64,000 nucleotides of DNA from Bacillota bacterium (lineage in GTDB: Bacteria > Bacillota > Clostridia > Peptostreptococcales > Acidaminobacteraceae). Below are positions 23,263 to 33,500 of this stretch, piece by piece. Within the stretch, counting starts at the first letter, position 1; every line of letters starts with the position of its first letter. Location of the stretch: assembly GCA_030529225.1 (NCBI GenBank), contig JAUMXH010000009.1, positions 1 through 64,000 on the forward strand, in the 5' to 3' direction. Both the position numbers and the translations under genes were made by a program. The notes under the pieces are model-generated. The model did not search any database and was not told the DNA's origin. It saw nothing but the letters and a program-made list of their open reading frames with translations.

Positions 23263-25347
23263 ATGAAAGAAGCGTGGAACACTTTTATACCGGGTAAGTG
23301 GTGCGAAAAAATTGATGTTCGCAATTTCATACAGTTAAACTATGCAGAGTACACAGGCGACAGCTCTTTTTTGGAAGGCCCCACCGAAGCCACAGAAAAA
23401 CTGTGGAGCATTATAATGGACCTGACCAAACAGGAGCGGGAAGCGGGCGGCGTCCTGGACATGGACACCAAGATCATTTCTACCGTTTCCTCTCACGGTC
23501 CGGGATACTTGGAGAAAAGCTTGGAAAAAATCGTCGGATTGCAGACGGACAAGCCTTTTAAAAGGGCGCTCCAGCCGTTCGGCGGCATCAAGGTTTCGGC
23601 CAGCTCGTGCAAGGCCTACGGCTACGAGGTGGACGAGGAAGTGATGGAGCTCTTCGACAAGTACCGAAAAACACACAACCAAGGCGTTTTTGACGTCTAT
23701 ACACCGGAGATGCTGGAGGCGCGTTCGGCCGGCATCATCACAGGTCTACCGGATGCCTACGGCAGAGGCAGAATCATCGGAGACTACAGACGGGTTGCCC
23801 TCTATGGAGTCGACAGGCTGATCGAGGACAAAGAGGAGCAAAAGGCGAGCACTTCGACGGATATGTCGGATACCGATGTCATCCGACTCAGAGAAGAACT
23901 CACCGACCAGATTCGTTCGCTCGAAGAGTTGAAGGAACTTGGGAAATCGTACGGATTTGATATTTCAAGGCCTGCTGAAACCGCAATCGAGGCGGTTCAA
24001 TGGCTCTATTTTGCGTACCTGGCGGCGACCAAGGAGCAGAACGGCGCGGCGATGAGCTTGGGAAGAACTTCGAGCTTTTTGGATATCTACATCCAAAGAG
24101 ACTTGGAAAAGGGCATCCTCACAGAAAAAGAAGCCCAAGAAATCATCGACCACTTCATCATGAAACTCAGAATCATAAAATACGCGAGAACGCCGGAATA
24201 CAACTCGCTCTTCTCGGGCGACCCGACCTGGGTGACCGAGTCTTTGGCGGGCATGAGCCTGGACGGCAGAAGCTTGGTTACTAAAACTTCATTCCGATAC
24301 CTGCACACACTGAGCAATCTGGGCACGGCGCCGGAACCGAACATGACGGTGCTCTGGTCTAAGAGCTTGCCGGCCAACTTTAAATCTTACTGCGCGGAGA
24401 TGTCGATCAAGACTTCGTCGATTCAATACGAGAACGACGATTTGATGCGGGGCAAAAAGGGCGATGACTATGCGATTGCCTGCTGCGTATCGTCTATGAT
24501 CGTCGGAAAGGAGATGCAGTTCTTCGGCGCGAGGGCCAACCTTGCCAAGGCGCTCCTCTACGCGATCAACGGCGGAAAGGATGAGAAGACCGGCCATCAG
24601 GTAGGGCCAAGATACAGGCCGATCACTTCGGAATATCTGAACTACGAGGAACTCATGGTCGCATACAAGGACATGCTGGAATGGCTCGCAGGCCTCTATG
24701 TCAACACCCTGAACGTCATCCACTACATGCACGATAAATACTGCTACGAGAAGATTCAGATGGCGCTCCACGACAGGGACGTGACCAGACTCTTCGCGAC
24801 AGGTATGGCGGGGCTCTCGGTGGTTGCGGACTCCTTAAGTGCCGTGAAATACGCCAAGGTCAAGGTTCTCAGAAATGAAGAGGGTCTCGCGGTCGACTAC
24901 GAGGTCGAGGGCGATTACCCTTGCTACGGCAACAACGACGAGAGGGTCGACGAGATTGCATCTGAGCTGGTTGAGAGCTTTATGAATATGATCAGAAAGC
25001 ACAAGACCTACCGAAACGGCGTTCCGACCATGTCAATCCTAACGATTACATCGAATGTCGTCTACGGCAAGAAGACCGGAAGTACACCGGACGGAAGAAA
25101 GGCCGGAGAACCGTTTGCTCCGGGCGCGAACCCGATGCACGGAAGGGATAAAAAAGGCGCTTTGGCTTCGCTCTCTTCGGTTGCAAAGCTGCCTTATGAG
25201 CACTCGGAAGACGGAATTTCCAACACCTTCTCGGTGATACCGGATGCGCTCGGAAAAGATTTGACCGTCTTCTCCGGAGAACTGGATTTGGACAAATTGT
25301 GCGGAGGCGGCTCTTGCGCGATTCCGAACTTGAGCATCGAAGACTAG
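23263..25347 (+). CDS. pflB: Pyruvate formate-lyase catalytic chain lacking the glycyl-radical domain
   Basis: 694 residues. Converts pyruvate and CoA to acetyl-CoA and formate. The 10-stranded barrel is present with the active-site pair Cys407-Cys408 (IACCVSSM) and the usual [20 protein letters not shown] and [19 protein letters not shown] blocks. Normal PFL (about 750 residues) continues from DALGKD straight into the C-terminal radical domain. Here it ends with an unusual tail of about 28 residues containing [10 protein letters not shown], then a stop. The missing domain is encoded by a separate gene 143 nt downstream. The enzyme must therefore be assembled from two chains, or this chain is inactive alone. 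Activase follows in the same operon. Confidence 0.92.
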   Translation: MKEAWNTFIPGKWCEKIDVRNFIQLNYAEYTGDSSFLEGPTEATEKLWSIIMDLTKQEREAGGVLDMDTKIISTVSSHGPGYLEKSLEKIVGLQTDKPFKRALQPFGGIKVSASSCKAYGYEVDEEVMELFDKYRKTHNQGVFDVYTPEMLEARSAGIITGLPDAYGRGRIIGDYRRVALYGVDRLIEDKEEQKASTSTDMSDTDVIRLREELTDQIRSLEELKELGKSYGFDISRPAETAIEAVQWLYFAYLAATKEQNGAAMSLGRTSSFLDIYIQRDLEKGILTEKEAQEIIDHFIMKLRIIKYARTPEYNSLFSGDPTWVTESLAGMSLDGRSLVTKTSFRYLHTLSNLGTAPEPNMTVLWSKSLPANFKSYCAEMSIKTSSIQYENDDLMRGKKGDDYAIACCVSSMIVGKEMQFFGARANLAKALLYAINGGKDEKTGHQVGPRYRPITSEYLNYEELMVAYKDMLEWLAGLYVNTLNVIHYMHDKYCYEKIQMALHDRDVTRLFATGMAGLSVVADSLSAVKYAKVKVLRNEEGLAVDYEVEGDYPCYGNNDERVDEIASELVESFMNMIRKHKTYRNGVPTMSILTITSNVVYGKKTGSTPDGRKAGEPFAPGANPMHGRDKKGALASLSSVAKLPYEHSEDGISNTFSVIPDALGKDLTVFSGELDLDKLCGGGSCAIPNLSIED

Positions 25348-25490
25348 AAAAGTGATGTTCACAGCGGAAGAACGAAACGCAAGGAAGGCTTATGAAAGTA
25401 CAATATAACGTACTAAAAAGTTAAAAGGAAAGAGCTGAACGAAGCTCACGGAAACATAAATCACAGGATAAGAATCCAAAGGAGGATGGA

Positions 25491-25730
25491 ATGGTAAACA
25501 AGTCACAAGTAGAAAATTTGGTGAACATGCTGGACGGCTATATGGAGCAGGGCGGACACCATCTGAACATAAACGTATTTAACAGGGAAACCTTGCTCGA
25601 TGCACAAAGGCATCCGGAAAACTACCCGCAGCTGACCGTCAGAGTATCCGGCTATGCGGTAAACTTCAACAAGTTGACCGAAGAGCAGCAGAACGATGTC
25701 ATCAGCAGAACCTTCCACGAGAATATGTAG
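25491..25730 (+). CDS. Stand-alone glycyl-radical domain of pyruvate formate-lyase
   Basis: 79 residues that equal the C-terminal domain of [32 protein letters not shown], the radical loop VRVSGYAV (Gly54) and the terminal [12 protein letters not shown]. It has its own AGGAGG 8 nt before ATG 25491. It resembles GrcA (YfiD), the spare-part protein that replaces damaged radical domains in E. coli, but lacks its N-terminal extension and starts exactly where the catalytic chain leaves off. Since no other radical domain exists in the preceding gene, I infer an obligate partner. The activase gene begins 6 nt after its stop. Confidence 0.92.
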   Translation: MVNKSQVENLVNMLDGYMEQGGHHLNINVFNRETLLDAQRHPENYPQLTVRVSGYAVNFNKLTEEQQNDVISRTFHENM

Positions 25731-25736
25731 GGTTTG

Positions 25737-26498
25737 ATGCAGGGCTACGTACATTCAATTGAGACCATGGGGACTGTCGACGGTCCCGGTCTCAGGTATG
25801 TTGTATTTACGGCGGGTTGCCCCCTAAGGTGCAAGTACTGTCACAACCCGGACACCTGGAACATGCAAAACGGCAAGAAGATGAGCAGTGAGGAAATCAT
25901 CCGAGACTTCGAAAAGTACAGGCCGTACTTGCGAAGCGGAGGAATCACGGTGACCGGCGGAGAACCCCTGGTCCAAATCGACTTCGTGACCGACTTGTTT
26001 CGGCTCGCAAAAAAACGGGGCGTGCACACCTGTCTTGACACCAGCGGGGCAACGTTCAGCCTGCGCGAAGACAGGTTGGCAAAGTTTGAACTGCTCTGCA
26101 AGTACACCGACCTTGTCATGCTCGATATCAAGCATATCGATGCTCAAAAGTACAAAGATTTGACCGCCGGGGAGCTGAGCGAGACCCTGGCTTTTTTGGA
26201 CTTTCTGGAGGCGCAGGGAACTTGCGATATCTGGATCAGGCATGTCATCCTGGAACACTGGACCTACGATACCAAGTACTTATACAGACTGGGCTACCAC
26301 CTGGGCGGATACAAAAAAATCAAGGCCCTGGACGTCCTCCCCTACCACAGCATGGGGGTCAACAAGTATGAAAAGATCGGTCTGGACTATCCGCTCAAGG
26401 ACGCGAGAGCGATGACAAAGGAAGAGGCGGCAAAGGCAAGAAGCGTGATGGAAGCCGGCATCCGGGATAAACTGCTCGGAAGGGAAGCCCAACTGTAA
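25737..26498 (+). CDS. pflA: Pyruvate formate-lyase activating enzyme
   Basis: 253 residues, radical SAM protein that abstracts a hydrogen from the glycine of the radical domain. The 4Fe-4S motif CPLRCKYC is near residue 28; TVTGGEPLVQ and CLDTSGA are the family's SAM- and peptide-contact motifs. ATG 25737 (or TTG 25734) is 6 nt after the radical-domain gene; the ribosome site is weak, suggesting coupling. Its presence in the operon supports the split pair as a functional PFL. Confidence 0.94.
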   Translation: MQGYVHSIETMGTVDGPGLRYVVFTAGCPLRCKYCHNPDTWNMQNGKKMSSEEIIRDFEKYRPYLRSGGITVTGGEPLVQIDFVTDLFRLAKKRGVHTCLDTSGATFSLREDRLAKFELLCKYTDLVMLDIKHIDAQKYKDLTAGELSETLAFLDFLEAQGTCDIWIRHVILEHWTYDTKYLYRLGYHLGGYKKIKALDVLPYHSMGVNKYEKIGLDYPLKDARAMTKEEAAKARSVMEAGIRDKLLGREAQL

Positions 26499-26537
26499 AA
26501 TAATTTGGTCTTTTTCGCCCTCGGCTAAAAAAACTAC

Positions 26538-26566
26538 TTGATTATATTTGCAGATTATGTTATGAT
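26538..26566 (+). promoter_or_regulatory. tRNA-Leu promoter
   Basis: TTGATT (26538-26543), 17 nt, TATGAT (26561-26566), ending 14 nt before the tRNA 5' end. Confidence 0.7.
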
Positions 26567-26580
26567 TCTCTTCGTAGTGA

Positions 26581-26667
26581 GCCGAAGTGGTGGAATCGGT
26601 AGACGCGTCGGATTCAAAATCCGAAGCTCTTCGGGGCGTGAGGGTTCGAGTCCCTCCTTCGGCACCA
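26581..26667 (+). tRNA. tRNA-Leu (anticodon CAA)
   Basis: Acceptor stem GCCGAAG/CTTCGGC, D-arm with GGTAGAC, anticodon stem-loop CGGATTCAAAATCCG with CAA, a long variable arm (class II), T-loop GGTTCGAGTCC and encoded CCA end. Reads UUG codons. Confidence 0.97.
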
Positions 26668-26678
26668 AGCAAAGAAAT

Positions 26679-26708
26679 AGCCCGTTCATACGAACGGGCT
26701 GTTTTATT
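26679..26708 (+). terminator. Terminator after tRNA-Leu
   Basis: AGCCCGTTC, loop ATAC, GAACGGGCT, then GTTTTATT. Nine perfect pairs. Confidence 0.88.
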
Positions 26709-26750
26709 ATCAAAAAGCCGAGCGAATTGACCGCGTCACGCTTTTCTCGT

Positions 26751-27035
26751 TTACAAATAAAAATCCTGAATCGCCTGAGACAGCATCTCCGACCACGAAG
26801 AAAACTCGCTGACCTTGGAAAAGACCTCATCCAACTTCTCTACCGGAAATTCCTCAATCTTGTCCAAATCGACATCGATCCCGAACTTTGCAAAGATTTC
26901 GTCCAAGCTCTTGTACTCGGTGTACTTGCTGATAAAGTCGGGACTCAAGAGCTCCCTGACATTGACTCCCTCGGGTTCAAAGTCCTCGTTGATGCCGTCT
27001 TCAGAATCATCAAATCCCACAAATTTCTCAATCAT
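26751..27035 (-). CDS. Hypothetical acidic protein after addA
   Basis: 94 residues, very acidic, helical, no signal peptide; FGIDVDLDKIEEFPVEKLDEVF is its core. Its ATG overlaps the addA stop by 4 nt, so it is translated with addA, and GGAAAGGAGAAGGG lies just upstream. No family recognised. The coupling suggests a link to AddAB, but it may simply share the transcript. Confidence 0.7.
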   Translation of the reverse strand: MIEKFVGFDDSEDGINEDFEPEGVNVRELLSPDFISKYTEYKSLDEIFAKFGIDVDLDKIEEFPVEKLDEVFSKVSEFSSWSEMLSQAIQDFYL

Positions 27036-30000
27036 AGCCCTTCTCCTTTCCTCACATTCCCTTTAAGATTATTATACCCAAAACTCTTGTGAATCTCAAA
27101 ACTATAAATCAGACTCTCCTTGACCTCGTAGCCTGAAATCTTGGCAATCGCCTCCGAATAGAGCTCGAGCTGCAGGCCGTAGCACTCCAAAAAGGCCGCT
27201 TCCTCGCGCAAACGGTCGGTCTTAAAATCCAGGACGACGAGCTTGTCATCCCGGTCCAGAAAGGCCAGGTCGATGATTCCCTGAAGGTGGTACTCTTCCC
27301 CGTCGATCTCCTTCTTGTAGACAAAGGGCTTTTCGGTCCAAAACTGCTTGGCATCCAGGATTCTTTGGTAGAGTTCCTGCTCGCAGAACGCCCGAATGCG
27401 GCTCAGTTCGATTCGCTTCAGCTCTTCCTCCGACAGATAGCGCCTTTCCAGGTTCAGGGCCAGAAACTCTTCCAGCCCCAGCCTGCTCCTCAAGAAGACT
27501 TGCATAAACTTGTGGTAGGCGTTTCCTCTCTCGGTGCCGCCTTCCCCGCCGCTCGCCTTCCCTGTTATCTTGGCCTTTCTGTTCTCCCTTTCCTTCAGCT
27601 GACTGACCGTCTTCCTGGACACGCCCTTCATCACGGGATAGTCCATCGCGCTAAACGACTGCAGGATTCGATTCAAACTCTCATCCTTTTCGGCCGGCTC
27701 CGGCTCGTCCTGCGCGTTCAGAGCCGCCTCCAAATCGTCGATGAAGCAGGTCCAGTTTTCGTTGATCGCAAAGGACCGCTCCTCCGATACCCCGACTCCC
27801 TCGGACAAGATCCCGCAGAAGGACAGGGCGTGCAAAATCCAAGAAAGGTAGGACTCCGATTCCAAAAGTGCCCGCTCGCTCGCCTGAAAATTCTTTACCG
27901 AAAGGGACTCGGCCTTCACCTTCGCGAAGAGCTCGAGCCGGTGCTCCGCCCGGGTCATCGCCACATACAAAAGGCGCATCTCCTCCAGGGTCTCAAGGGC
28001 AAGCTTTTTGTTCTTCTCGATGTAAAACTTGGGGTTGGAATGCTTGATTCCCTGCTCCCGGTACACGTTTTTGGAAACCAGCCCCCACTGATCGGAAATC
28101 AGCGTCATATCGCTGTGCGACTTGTTGAAGCTCTTCTGCATATCCTGCAGAATGACATACTTGAACTGAAGACCCTTGGATTTGTGGATGGACAGGAGCT
28201 TTACGCTCTCGGATTCATTCTGCATCTTGGACTGATACATCAGAACCCCTCCGCGCTTTCTCATCTCGTCAAAGTGCTCCAAAAGGCGGTACAGTCCGTA
28301 CTTGCCGGAGCGCTCGAAGGCATCTATATAAGCCAAAAAGTCCTGCAGGGCATGGTAGATGCTGTAGGCGCCGCGCTTTCCGAGGCAGTGATACAAGTAC
28401 TTGCTGTCCTGCAAGAGATCCCCGAGCCTGTGCCTTACGCTCAAATAATCCCGTGTTCGGAAGCGCTCCAGCTTTTCGCTCAGCGAGCGGAGCTTCGCAA
28501 GGATGGCCGGCGGAATCGGCTCTCCGTTTTTATCTTGTGAATTTGTTGCAAAAGATTCACAGAGAAAGTCTGCGTAGTACCTTCTCTCAAAGTTGGAGAG
28601 GACAAAGAGCTCATCATCCGTAAACTGCCCGATGGCGGAGCGCATGACCGAGAGGAGGGCCATGTCGTTCTTCGGGTTGGAGACCAGGTTCAGAAAGTCG
28701 ATCAAAACCAGGATTTCCGGAACCTCAAAGAGGTTTTCCTCGATGTCTATGCTCAAAGGAATCCCGTGGTCCTCAAAGACTTTTTTAATCCAAGCCGCCC
28801 TGCGGTTCGGGCTCCTGCTCAAAATACAAATGTCCCCATAGGTAAAATGCCGCTCCTCGACCGGCTCTCCCGCTTCGTCAAAGACCGGATAGGTCTCCTT
28901 GCGGATTTCCTTGATCCTGCGGATGATCGCCTTTAGGGTCAGCTCGTCCGTACTCAGGGTCTCGTCCTCGCTGATCAGCTGCTTCATCCAATCGGTATCC
29001 AGGAATCTGAGGTAGCTCTTTTGCCCGTACTGCGCGGGATCGGCAATCTTCTTTCCGGACTTCAGCATCGCCGTCTTCGCGTAGTCGATGCCCCCGTAGG
29101 ATTTGCTCATCAGACGTTCAAATACGTCGTTGACCGAGCTGAGCACCCTCGGCATCGAGCGGAAGTTTTCATTCAGCTCTATGGTCTTGGCCCCGTCCGA
29201 GGCCGCAAAGGCATCGTACTTTTGCAAAAAGAGCTCCGGTCTGGCCTTTCGGAACGCGTAGATGCTCTGCTTGTAGTCTCCGACGATGAACAGGTAGTTG
29301 CCCTCGCTCTTCAGGCGCGAAATGATCGCATCCTGCACATCGCTGGTGTCCTGGAACTCGTCGATAAACAAGTACTTGAGCTGCCTCTGATAGCTCTCTC
29401 TGAGATCCCGATCGTCCAGGACCTTGAGCGCAAAATGCTGCATGTCGTCAAAGTCAATCAGGTTGTTTTTGCGCTTCTTTTCGGCGTACTTGTTCGTAAA
29501 GAGGGCGGTCAGCTTGAGAAGGGAGACCGAAAGCTCCTGCGCGTTCTCCATGTCCCGCTCGAGCTGCTCATAAGAGAACAAAAAGTAGTGTTTGGCCAGC
29601 TGCGAGCCCATCGCTTTTATGGCATCTCTCTCGTCTTTGAACGCCGCAGCGGTCTCCGAGTCGATGAGCTCCTTCACCTTTCCCCGCGCGGCCGGCATGG
29701 CCTCAAAGCTGTGGGCTTGGAACAGTCTGTGAATCGCTTGATAGCTGTCCGGGCTCAGAGAGTCGGACTCCTTTAAGAGTTCCTCCACCGTGAAGAAGAC
29801 CGCCAAATCCTTTTTGGCCGTTTCCAAGTACTTGTCAAAGCCGCTCGCCTCGGCAAGCCTGTAATAGGAGTCTTTGCGGCCCAGGATGCGCTCCAAATCA
29901 AGGAGGGCATGCCCTCTGATCTCGGCCAGGACATCGTAATCCGCCAGCGTCTTTTGCATAGTGGATTCCAGAAAGAGGACGGGATCCTTGGACCCCGCAG

Positions 30001-30541
30001 CCTCTCGGAAAATATTCATGACGATTTCCCGCAGGGCATCGTCCGAATAGGCCTGCGCAAAGGCCAAGATGGCCGGACGCATCTCCTCGCGCGATTCCGC
30101 CTCCTCGATCGCCTGCTCAAAACTCTCCTCCTGCAGGGAGCTCATTTCCGAGTTGTCGGCCACCCGAACATCCGGTTCTATTCCGAGCAGGGTGACATTT
30201 TCTTCGATCAAACGCTTGCAGAACCCGTGAATCGTCGAAATATTGGCCGAAGGCAGGAGGGAAATCTGGGTACTCAAATGCTTTAAGTCGCCCGACTCCT
30301 CCTCGAGGGCCCTCTGTAACCTGTCGTAAATTCTGGTCTTCAGCTCCCGAGCCGCCGCCTCTGTGAACGTCACAATCAAAAATTCATCGATGCTCGCCGC
30401 GTCCTCCAGAATCAGGGTGCAAACCCGTTCAATCAGAACCGCGGTCTTTCCCGTTCCGGCGGAAGCCGAGACCAAGAGGTCCCTACCCCTGTCAAAGATC
30501 GCCTCTCTCTGCTCTACATTAAACATAGTCTTTCCATCCAA
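27032..30541 (-). CDS. addA: ATP-dependent helicase/nuclease subunit A
   Basis: 1169 residues, the motor subunit of the AddAB recombination complex that processes double-strand ends for RecA. UvrD-type helicase motifs: Walker A SASAGTGKT (about residue 25), motif II FIDEFQDTS, QSIYAFRKA, and motif VI LYVAMTRAEHRL; the C-terminal nuclease has LVVLDFKTDRL. Length fits the Bacillota family (1200-1240), slightly short. It lies 12 nt after addB. Probable coupling to the small acidic gene downstream. Confidence 0.95.
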   Translation of the reverse strand: MDGKTMFNVEQREAIFDRGRDLLVSASAGTGKTAVLIERVCTLILEDAASIDEFLIVTFTEAAARELKTRIYDRLQRALEEESGDLKHLSTQISLLPSANISTIHGFCKRLIEENVTLLGIEPDVRVADNSEMSSLQEESFEQAIEEAESREEMRPAILAFAQAYSDDALREIVMNIFREAAGSKDPVLFLESTMQKTLADYDVLAEIRGHALLDLERILGRKDSYYRLAEASGFDKYLETAKKDLAVFFTVEELLKESDSLSPDSYQAIHRLFQAHSFEAMPAARGKVKELIDSETAAAFKDERDAIKAMGSQLAKHYFLFSYEQLERDMENAQELSVSLLKLTALFTNKYAEKKRKNNLIDFDDMQHFALKVLDDRDLRESYQRQLKYLFIDEFQDTSDVQDAIISRLKSEGNYLFIVGDYKQSIYAFRKARPELFLQKYDAFAASDGAKTIELNENFRSMPRVLSSVNDVFERLMSKSYGGIDYAKTAMLKSGKKIADPAQYGQKSYLRFLDTDWMKQLISEDETLSTDELTLKAIIRRIKEIRKETYPVFDEAGEPVEERHFTYGDICILSRSPNRRAAWIKKVFEDHGIPLSIDIEENLFEVPEILVLIDFLNLVSNPKNDMALLSVMRSAIGQFTDDELFVLSNFERRYYADFLCESFATNSQDKNGEPIPPAILAKLRSLSEKLERFRTRDYLSVRHRLGDLLQDSKYLYHCLGKRGAYSIYHALQDFLAYIDAFERSGKYGLYRLLEHFDEMRKRGGVLMYQSKMQNESESVKLLSIHKSKGLQFKYVILQDMQKSFNKSHSDMTLISDQWGLVSKNVYREQGIKHSNPKFYIEKNKKLALETLEEMRLLYVAMTRAEHRLELFAKVKAESLSVKNFQASERALLESESYLSWILHALSFCGILSEGVGVSEERSFAINENWTCFIDDLEAALNAQDEPEPAEKDESLNRILQSFSAMDYPVMKGVSRKTVSQLKERENRKAKITGKASGGEGGTERGNAYHKFMQVFLRSRLGLEEFLALNLERRYLSEEELKRIELSRIRAFCEQELYQRILDAKQFWTEKPFVYKKEIDGEEYHLQGIIDLAFLDRDDKLVVLDFKTDRLREEAAFLECYGLQLELYSEAIAKISGYEVKESLIYSFEIHKSFGYNNLKGNVRKGEGL

Positions 30542-30553
30542 TCCCTCATCCGC

Positions 30554-33500
30554 TTACTCGGATGCCTCGCTTTCCGAGGCGTCTTCCCGCCCCTTCTTGT
30601 CAACAAACTGTTCGCGGTACCTGTTTTTATCGAGTTTGAGAATCCCGTTGTAACCGCAGTACGGGCAGGGATAGTCCCTGCTGTCGTGATTCTTGACCGA
30701 GATCTTGGCCGAGTTAATCTCATCCAGCAGCCTCCAAATGTTGCGGTCACTAACTTCCAAGAGTTCTTGAAAGCGCTCCTCATCGATCAACGTCGCCGAC
30801 CTCTTGCTCAGAGAGCCGGACTTTAAGAGACTCAAATTGGTAGAGAGCGACTCGCCCGATTCCGCAAGAGCCCTGTCCGCCGCCTTGATCAAGTCCTCGT
30901 TATGCAGATACCTTCCGCTCAAGCGGTACTGCTTGAGAATTTCCGCCTCCGTGGCGCCCGCTTCCCCGATTTCGGCGAGGTCGGAAAAGGACTCTCTGAC
31001 CGAGTGATAAAAGGCTCCGAGCGCTTCGGCGCCCTTATATTCGCCTTCGAGCAGGGCCCTTAGGTAGGTGAGGAGCTGGAGCTGGGTGCCCTCTCTGACA
31101 TCCTTCTCGCTGAACTCCTTGTTCCCGGTCTTGTAGTCGATGACCCTGAGGTAGTCCTTGCCCCTAAAGTGCAAAAGGTCCACCCTGTCGATTTTTCCCT
31201 CTATCAGGAGCTCCTTGTCCCCGTTTCGGAATCGGTGCTCGAATTCCTTCTCGGTGTAAGTTTGCATCTCACAGGCATCCGTGCTCTGAAGCTGGCTCAA
31301 CACCGACCTTGCGATGTACTTGATCGACGGCTCAAAATACTGAAAACGCTTCTTGAATGCCGCATTGATCTTGAGCACCTCTTCTTCCTGCTGGCTTTCC
31401 CAAAAGAGTTCCTTTAAAATGGCTTCCGAACGCGCGCTGAAGTCCTCCTTGTCTTCGGCACTTTGATAGCCCTTGATGAAGTTCTCGAGCGCCCTGTGAA
31501 AGACGTTTCCGATCATCGCGTAGTCGACGCTCTCATACTCGTTTTGCACGGGTTTAAGGGCGTACTGCACAAAGAATCCGTACGGGCAGGCCGCCTGCCG
31601 TTCCAGTCTGGAAACGCTGAGACGGTAAGACTTCAGGCCGTCCTCTTCCCGCAAGCGGGCAACCTTTTTCACATATTCGTCCGCGTGTTCGAGCAGCTCC
31701 CCCTGCAATCTGTTCTCCGCCTGCAGGAACGATGAATATTCTTCCGAATATTCACTGTCGAAACCCCTGTTCTGAAAGTAGCGCGGATTCGTCTGTAGAA
31801 AGAGTTCTTCATAAAAAGGCTGTTTTCGGCCGCTTTCCCCGATTGCCCGAAGCCCGTGCTCGTAGTATTTTTCTTCGATCCCAAAGTGCTTTTTCAGACT
31901 CTTGATCCAGTTCGATTCGGTCAGCTCATCCTTCTTTTCATCCGTCGTCGGGTAGGTAAACACCGTCTTCTCCGATGCATAGATGATCTTCTCGTAGAGG
32001 TCAAAGATTTCCTTGTCGATAAACTTGCTGACGGTTTTAAAATCATACTCGCTCAGTTCATCCAGATAAGAGAGCTCCGACGAGCTGAAAATTGACTTTG
32101 CCCCGAACTTCGCCTGCGGGAGAGCCCCGTCGTTCGCGCCGGCCACATAGAGGATTTTCACGCCCAAAAACTTGCTTCTCTCTATGCTCCCCGAAAGCAC
32201 TTTCAGGCCGCTCGAAGGGCTGATGCCCGCCTGATAGGAACTGAGCGCCGACAAAAAGAGCTCTACAAAGCTTTCCGCGTCCGACTCCGTCTCGCCCGAG
32301 AAAGCCTCGATTTGAACAAAGACTTCCTCCAGGCCCCGCTTGATCGCCGCGTACTTTCCGTACTCGTCTTCCTCCTCCGATTCGGCATGGCGGAAGAGCT
32401 TCTCTTCAAGGAACTCAAAGAACGCAAAGCGATCCAGGTAGCTTTTGAAGCAAAGCGACTTTTCTTTCACAGTCGGGGCTTCCTGAAAGGCATCCCGAAG
32501 CTCCCTGAGCGCCGTCAAAATCTCATCCTTGAACGCGAGCATCCCGCCGCGCTCCTCTTCGCCCAAATCCTCTGCAAAAAACTGAAAGCTCTCCTGCCTG
32601 AACCACCTGTCATAGCCGAGGTTCATGCTCAGCGCGTAGCGCTCGATCTCGCTCGCCGCCGCGTAGCGCGCAGCCCCCTCCTCCTCGTCAAGAGACAAAG
32701 AGCTCGCAAACTTGAGACAATCGATGACCTGCTTGGTGCCGAAATTGCCGGCGACCGCCCGAAGGGAGCTGATCAAAAAGAGCACCGCATCAAAAGAGAC
32801 AATCGGCACATTCTCATCCCTAAAGTAAGGGATTTGATAGCTCTGAAAAACCTTGTCGACGCTGTACTCGTAGACCTCCATGTTGGAGGTGACGAGAGCA
32901 AACTCGTTCCACTTGTAGTTCCCGCTCCTCATGTGCGATAGGATGTCCTGCGCGATGTAAGCGAGTTCCTCCTCCCTGCTCCCGGCCGAAACGATCTCAA
33001 AATTGGGCCTTGTAGGATACCTTTTGTTCTCGTAGTCGAAGAGGGAGGCAAAGGCCTGCGCGTTCTTTTCCGACTGTCCCGGCGGATAACTGATGCGCTC
33101 GATTTGATAGCTTTGTCCGCTCTCGCGGAAGGCCTGTTCCATTTGAGCGAGAAACTTGTGCGCGTACCTCGCCGCGACCCCGCTACCTGCGTGGAGCATA
33201 CGAAACACCGCGTTTTCCGCCTTCGATGCCATCGCCGTCAGCAGAGACAGCTCGGAAGAGGACATGCCGGTAAAGAAGTCGACCACCAAATCGTAGTCAT
33301 CGAGTAAACGGCCGCCTTCCTCGGCAAGAAAATGCTCGGTGAGGCGCCTTGCGAGCTCGATCTGATCGATCTTCCCGCCCTCAAAGAAGTGCAGGTACTC
33401 GTTCATAATCAAGGAGAGCTCATAGAGTTTCTTGGCCAGGGTCGGCTGTGATGTGCGAACGCTCTCACTGAGCCGGAGCAGGTCTTCCGTTCCGATTTCC

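Noticed and set aside
25348-25490. 10-codon frame between pflB and the radical-domain gene
   Set aside because: Too short, no conserved context; the gap is better explained as leader of the radical-domain gene.
26538-27092. 184-codon frame across tRNA-Leu and the gene at 26751
   Set aside because: It reads through the tRNA and terminator and antisense to a coupled gene.
27287-28540. 417-codon open frame antisense to addA
   Set aside because: Mirror of strong addA coding; Leu/Val/Gln composition typical of an antisense shadow; no ribosome site.
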